Below are positions 27,058-28,320 of a stretch of DNA of 28,320 bases, piece after piece. The notes below the pieces were generated by a model. The model saw only the letters and a list, made by a program, of their open reading frames with translations. It did no database searches and was not told where the DNA came from. The DNA comes from a virus, in IMG/VR virus record IMGVR_UViG_3300035670_001022, positions 1 through 28,320 of that record; one strand, written 5' to 3'. A program made the position numbers and the translations under genes. The stretch's first letter is position 1. Every line of letters begins with the position of its first letter.

Positions 27058-28109
27058 CAGTATTTCGGATCCTGCGTATGCTGGCGGCGATAGTGCGCCT
27101 CAGACCGGCCGGACCACCACATGATGATGCCCATGACCATCAGGAACCCGCAAACCAGGCCTGCCATAATCATGAACGTTTCTGGCTTGAATTTCTCGAT
27201 CAGCGTTCCGACGCGCTCTGCATTGGCCGCCGCTGCGGTGACACCCGTGCCGGTGATGGTGCCGATGATGGCCGTTTCCTTGCCACGCTCAGCCCGGTTG
27301 ACCGCCTTGCCGGTCTTGCTCTCTTCGATCTTCTTCGGGGGCAGCGTGACATCCACCGGCTCAGCAGGAGGGGCTACCTTCTCCTTGGCAGCGGCTTTCG
27401 GCTTTGCGGCAGGCGGAGGAGGGCGAGGCGTGGCGACGGTCTGGCCTACCTTGCCACCGAGCTTTTCGAGCTGGGCGTTGTTGAGGTCGGCGGTGATCTG
27501 GTCTTCCGTCTTTGGCGCCACCTTTTCTGCTTCGTGGCGGGCAACTTCCAGCACGTGCCAAGGATCGGTCTGCTCAATGATCTGGCCGTTTGCGCGCTTG
27601 AGCGTGGCCGTCCATGCATAACGGTGCGGCCAGTTCATCATCAGGCACAGTTCTGCCAGCCTGCGGCGGTAGAGGCCCTTCTCTGTCGGGGTGTTCGGGT
27701 TGCGGTACTTGATCCACCAGTCCACAATTTCATTGAAGTCGCGGGGCTTGCGGTTGAACACAGTGGGCAGGGTGTATTGGCCCGCCTCCAGCTTTCCCAT
27801 TCGGATGTTGTATGTCCAGGATGCGCAAGCGTCATGCTCGGCCTGTGTGTCGCAGTTGAAATGCTTCCAGACAAGCGGGTCCACCACGTTGTGCATGAAG
27901 AACTCAAAGGCATCATCTGCCTGCTGTTGAGTGATAGTCAGGCCCTTGACCACCGGAATTTGCCCCGGCGTGCCCGGAAACAGGAAGTTCTCCTGCCCCC
28001 AGCCGATAACCCAGTTGTTGCTGGTGTCGTCCCAATATGCATCGAGCCTGCAATCCTCAAACTCGCGCACAAAGGCTTTCACCTCATTGCTAGAACTATG
28101 CCTGTTCAT
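27057..28109 (-). CDS. GH24-like phage lysozyme (endolysin) with C-terminal membrane segment
   Basis: The product has about 350 residues. Up to about residue 170 it reads as a phage lysozyme: 'VREFEDCRLDAYWDD' (E-x8-D as in T4 lysozyme E11/D20), 'IGWGQ', 'LTITQQQADDAFEFF', 'CASWTYNIRMGKLEAGQY', 'GLYRRRLAELCLM'. The position of catalytic Thr26 is occupied by Val ('NWVIGWGQ'), which is unusual. A Pro/Lys/Ala-rich linker follows (about 230-280). A strong membrane segment, 'FMIMAGLVCGFLMVMGIIMW', lies about 18 residues from the C-terminus. It should cut peptidoglycan at lysis. Start is ATG 28109 or 28121, both overlapping the upstream gene. Confidence 0.75.
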   Translation of the reverse strand: MNRHSSSNEVKAFVREFEDCRLDAYWDDTSNNWVIGWGQENFLFPGTPGQIPVVKGLTITQQQADDAFEFFMHNVVDPLVWKHFNCDTQAEHDACASWTYNIRMGKLEAGQYTLPTVFNRKPRDFNEIVDWWIKYRNPNTPTEKGLYRRRLAELCLMMNWPHRYAWTATLKRANGQIIEQTDPWHVLEVARHEAEKVAPKTEDQITADLNNAQLEKLGGKVGQTVATPRPPPPAAKPKAAAKEKVAPPAEPVDVTLPPKKIEESKTGKAVNRAERGKETAIIGTITGTGVTAAAANAERVGTLIEKFKPETFMIMAGLVCGFLMVMGIIMWWSGRSEAHYRRQHTQDPKY

Positions 28110-28320
28110 GGTCAGCCCCATTGGGTTTGTCAGTTTTCGGGAAGTCTACAGGGTACTCTTTCGGCCCTTCCGGTATCTCCAGATCGGGATCGGGCGCCTG
28201 CTCCGGCTCAGGTGGAACAGCAGCGCGCGGGTCAGGCTCTTCCGGCGCGGCCACACCCAGAATGCGGGCAGCGGCCTTGGCGTTGAAGATGCGGTTCACG
28301 AACGCTTCAAACTCGTTATA
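28096..28320 (-). CDS. Hypothetical protein, N-terminus beyond window edge (partial)
   Basis: The frame is open to the right edge, giving at least 74 C-terminal residues. It reads 'NEFEAFVNRIFNAKAAARIL' and then a Pro/Glu/Asp-rich acidic tail ('EEPDPRAAVPPEPEQAPDPD'). A GTG at 28299 could be an internal start but lacks a good ribosome-binding site, so a longer gene is more likely. It overlaps the lysozyme gene start. Nothing more can be said of its function; the acidic tail could be a virion or membrane-associated protein end. Confidence 0.5.
   Translation of the reverse strand, partial: YNEFEAFVNRIFNAKAAARILGVAAPEEPDPRAAVPPEPEQAPDPDLEIPEGPKEYPVDFPKTDKPNGADHEQA

Noticed and set aside
27078-28286. 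402-codon plus-strand open frame
   Set aside because: It lies antisense to the lysozyme gene, has no family-like motif, and is an expected shadow in GC-rich coding DNA.
1-28320. CRISPR array
   Set aside because: No set of regularly spaced direct repeats of 23-40 bp was seen; the repeats found are operators, att-site repeats and a microsatellite.

Overview
The window is most of the genome of a temperate tailed phage with a podovirus-like head and short-tail gene set. The host is probably an alphaproteobacterium. The reasons are a GcrA-type cell-cycle regulator gene (GcrA is an alphaproteobacterial family), a GC-rich composition, and a tRNA-Leu(UAA) half-gene next to the integrase that looks like the phage attachment site. 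Phage genes lie on both sides of this site, so the sequence probably represents the excised, circular or virion form rather than an integrated prophage with flanking host DNA. No host chromosomal gene is visible.

Layout: (1) 1-11945, minus strand: the virion morphogenesis operon. It reads leftward from small and large terminase through portal, three small proteins, scaffold, major capsid, probable decoration protein, a coiled-coil protein, tail adaptor, a large tail protein, a GNAT-like protein and an internal or tail protein cut by the window edge. (2) 12056-12754: three small genes (two encode membrane proteins), then a structured 228-bp intergenic region. (3) 12983-16938, minus strand: an early operon read leftward from a Cro-like repressor. 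It holds winged-helix proteins, a GcrA homologue, a DUF1376 replication protein, a DUF1660-like zinc protein and, last, a NusG-like protein just upstream of the late genes. (4) 16947-17404: the immunity region. A CI-like repressor gene is flanked by five copies of a 17-bp operator with consensus GTTCGC-N5-GCGAAC. (5) 17432-24236, plus strand: the recombination and DNA-metabolism operon (Bet annealing protein, NinB, HNH nuclease, C5-cytosine methyltransferase, many small proteins), ending in excisionase and tyrosine integrase. (6) 24237-24483: probable attP. (7) 24584-25865: a divergent accessory cassette with a ribbon-helix-helix regulator, back-to-back promoters, phased repeats and a four-helix membrane protein. 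It is bounded by two terminator hairpins and looks like a moron. (8) 25951-28320, minus strand: the lysis cassette, with a lysozyme carrying a C-terminal membrane segment, overlapping Rz/Rz1-like spanins and a further membrane protein.

How it fits together: repressor and Cro-like protein share an almost identical recognition-helix motif and probably compete for the same operators. These set leftward transcription (replication, GcrA, NusG-like) and rightward transcription (recombination, int/xis). The NusG-like protein is well placed to let polymerase cross the structured region into the late genes. The GcrA homologue could redirect host RNA polymerase to methylated GANTC promoters; two such sites lie in the only two intergenic gaps ahead of the late genes. 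Most genes overlap by 1 or 4 bases (TGATG, TAATG, ATGA), so translational coupling is widespread. All function calls come from motif recognition by eye without database searches.
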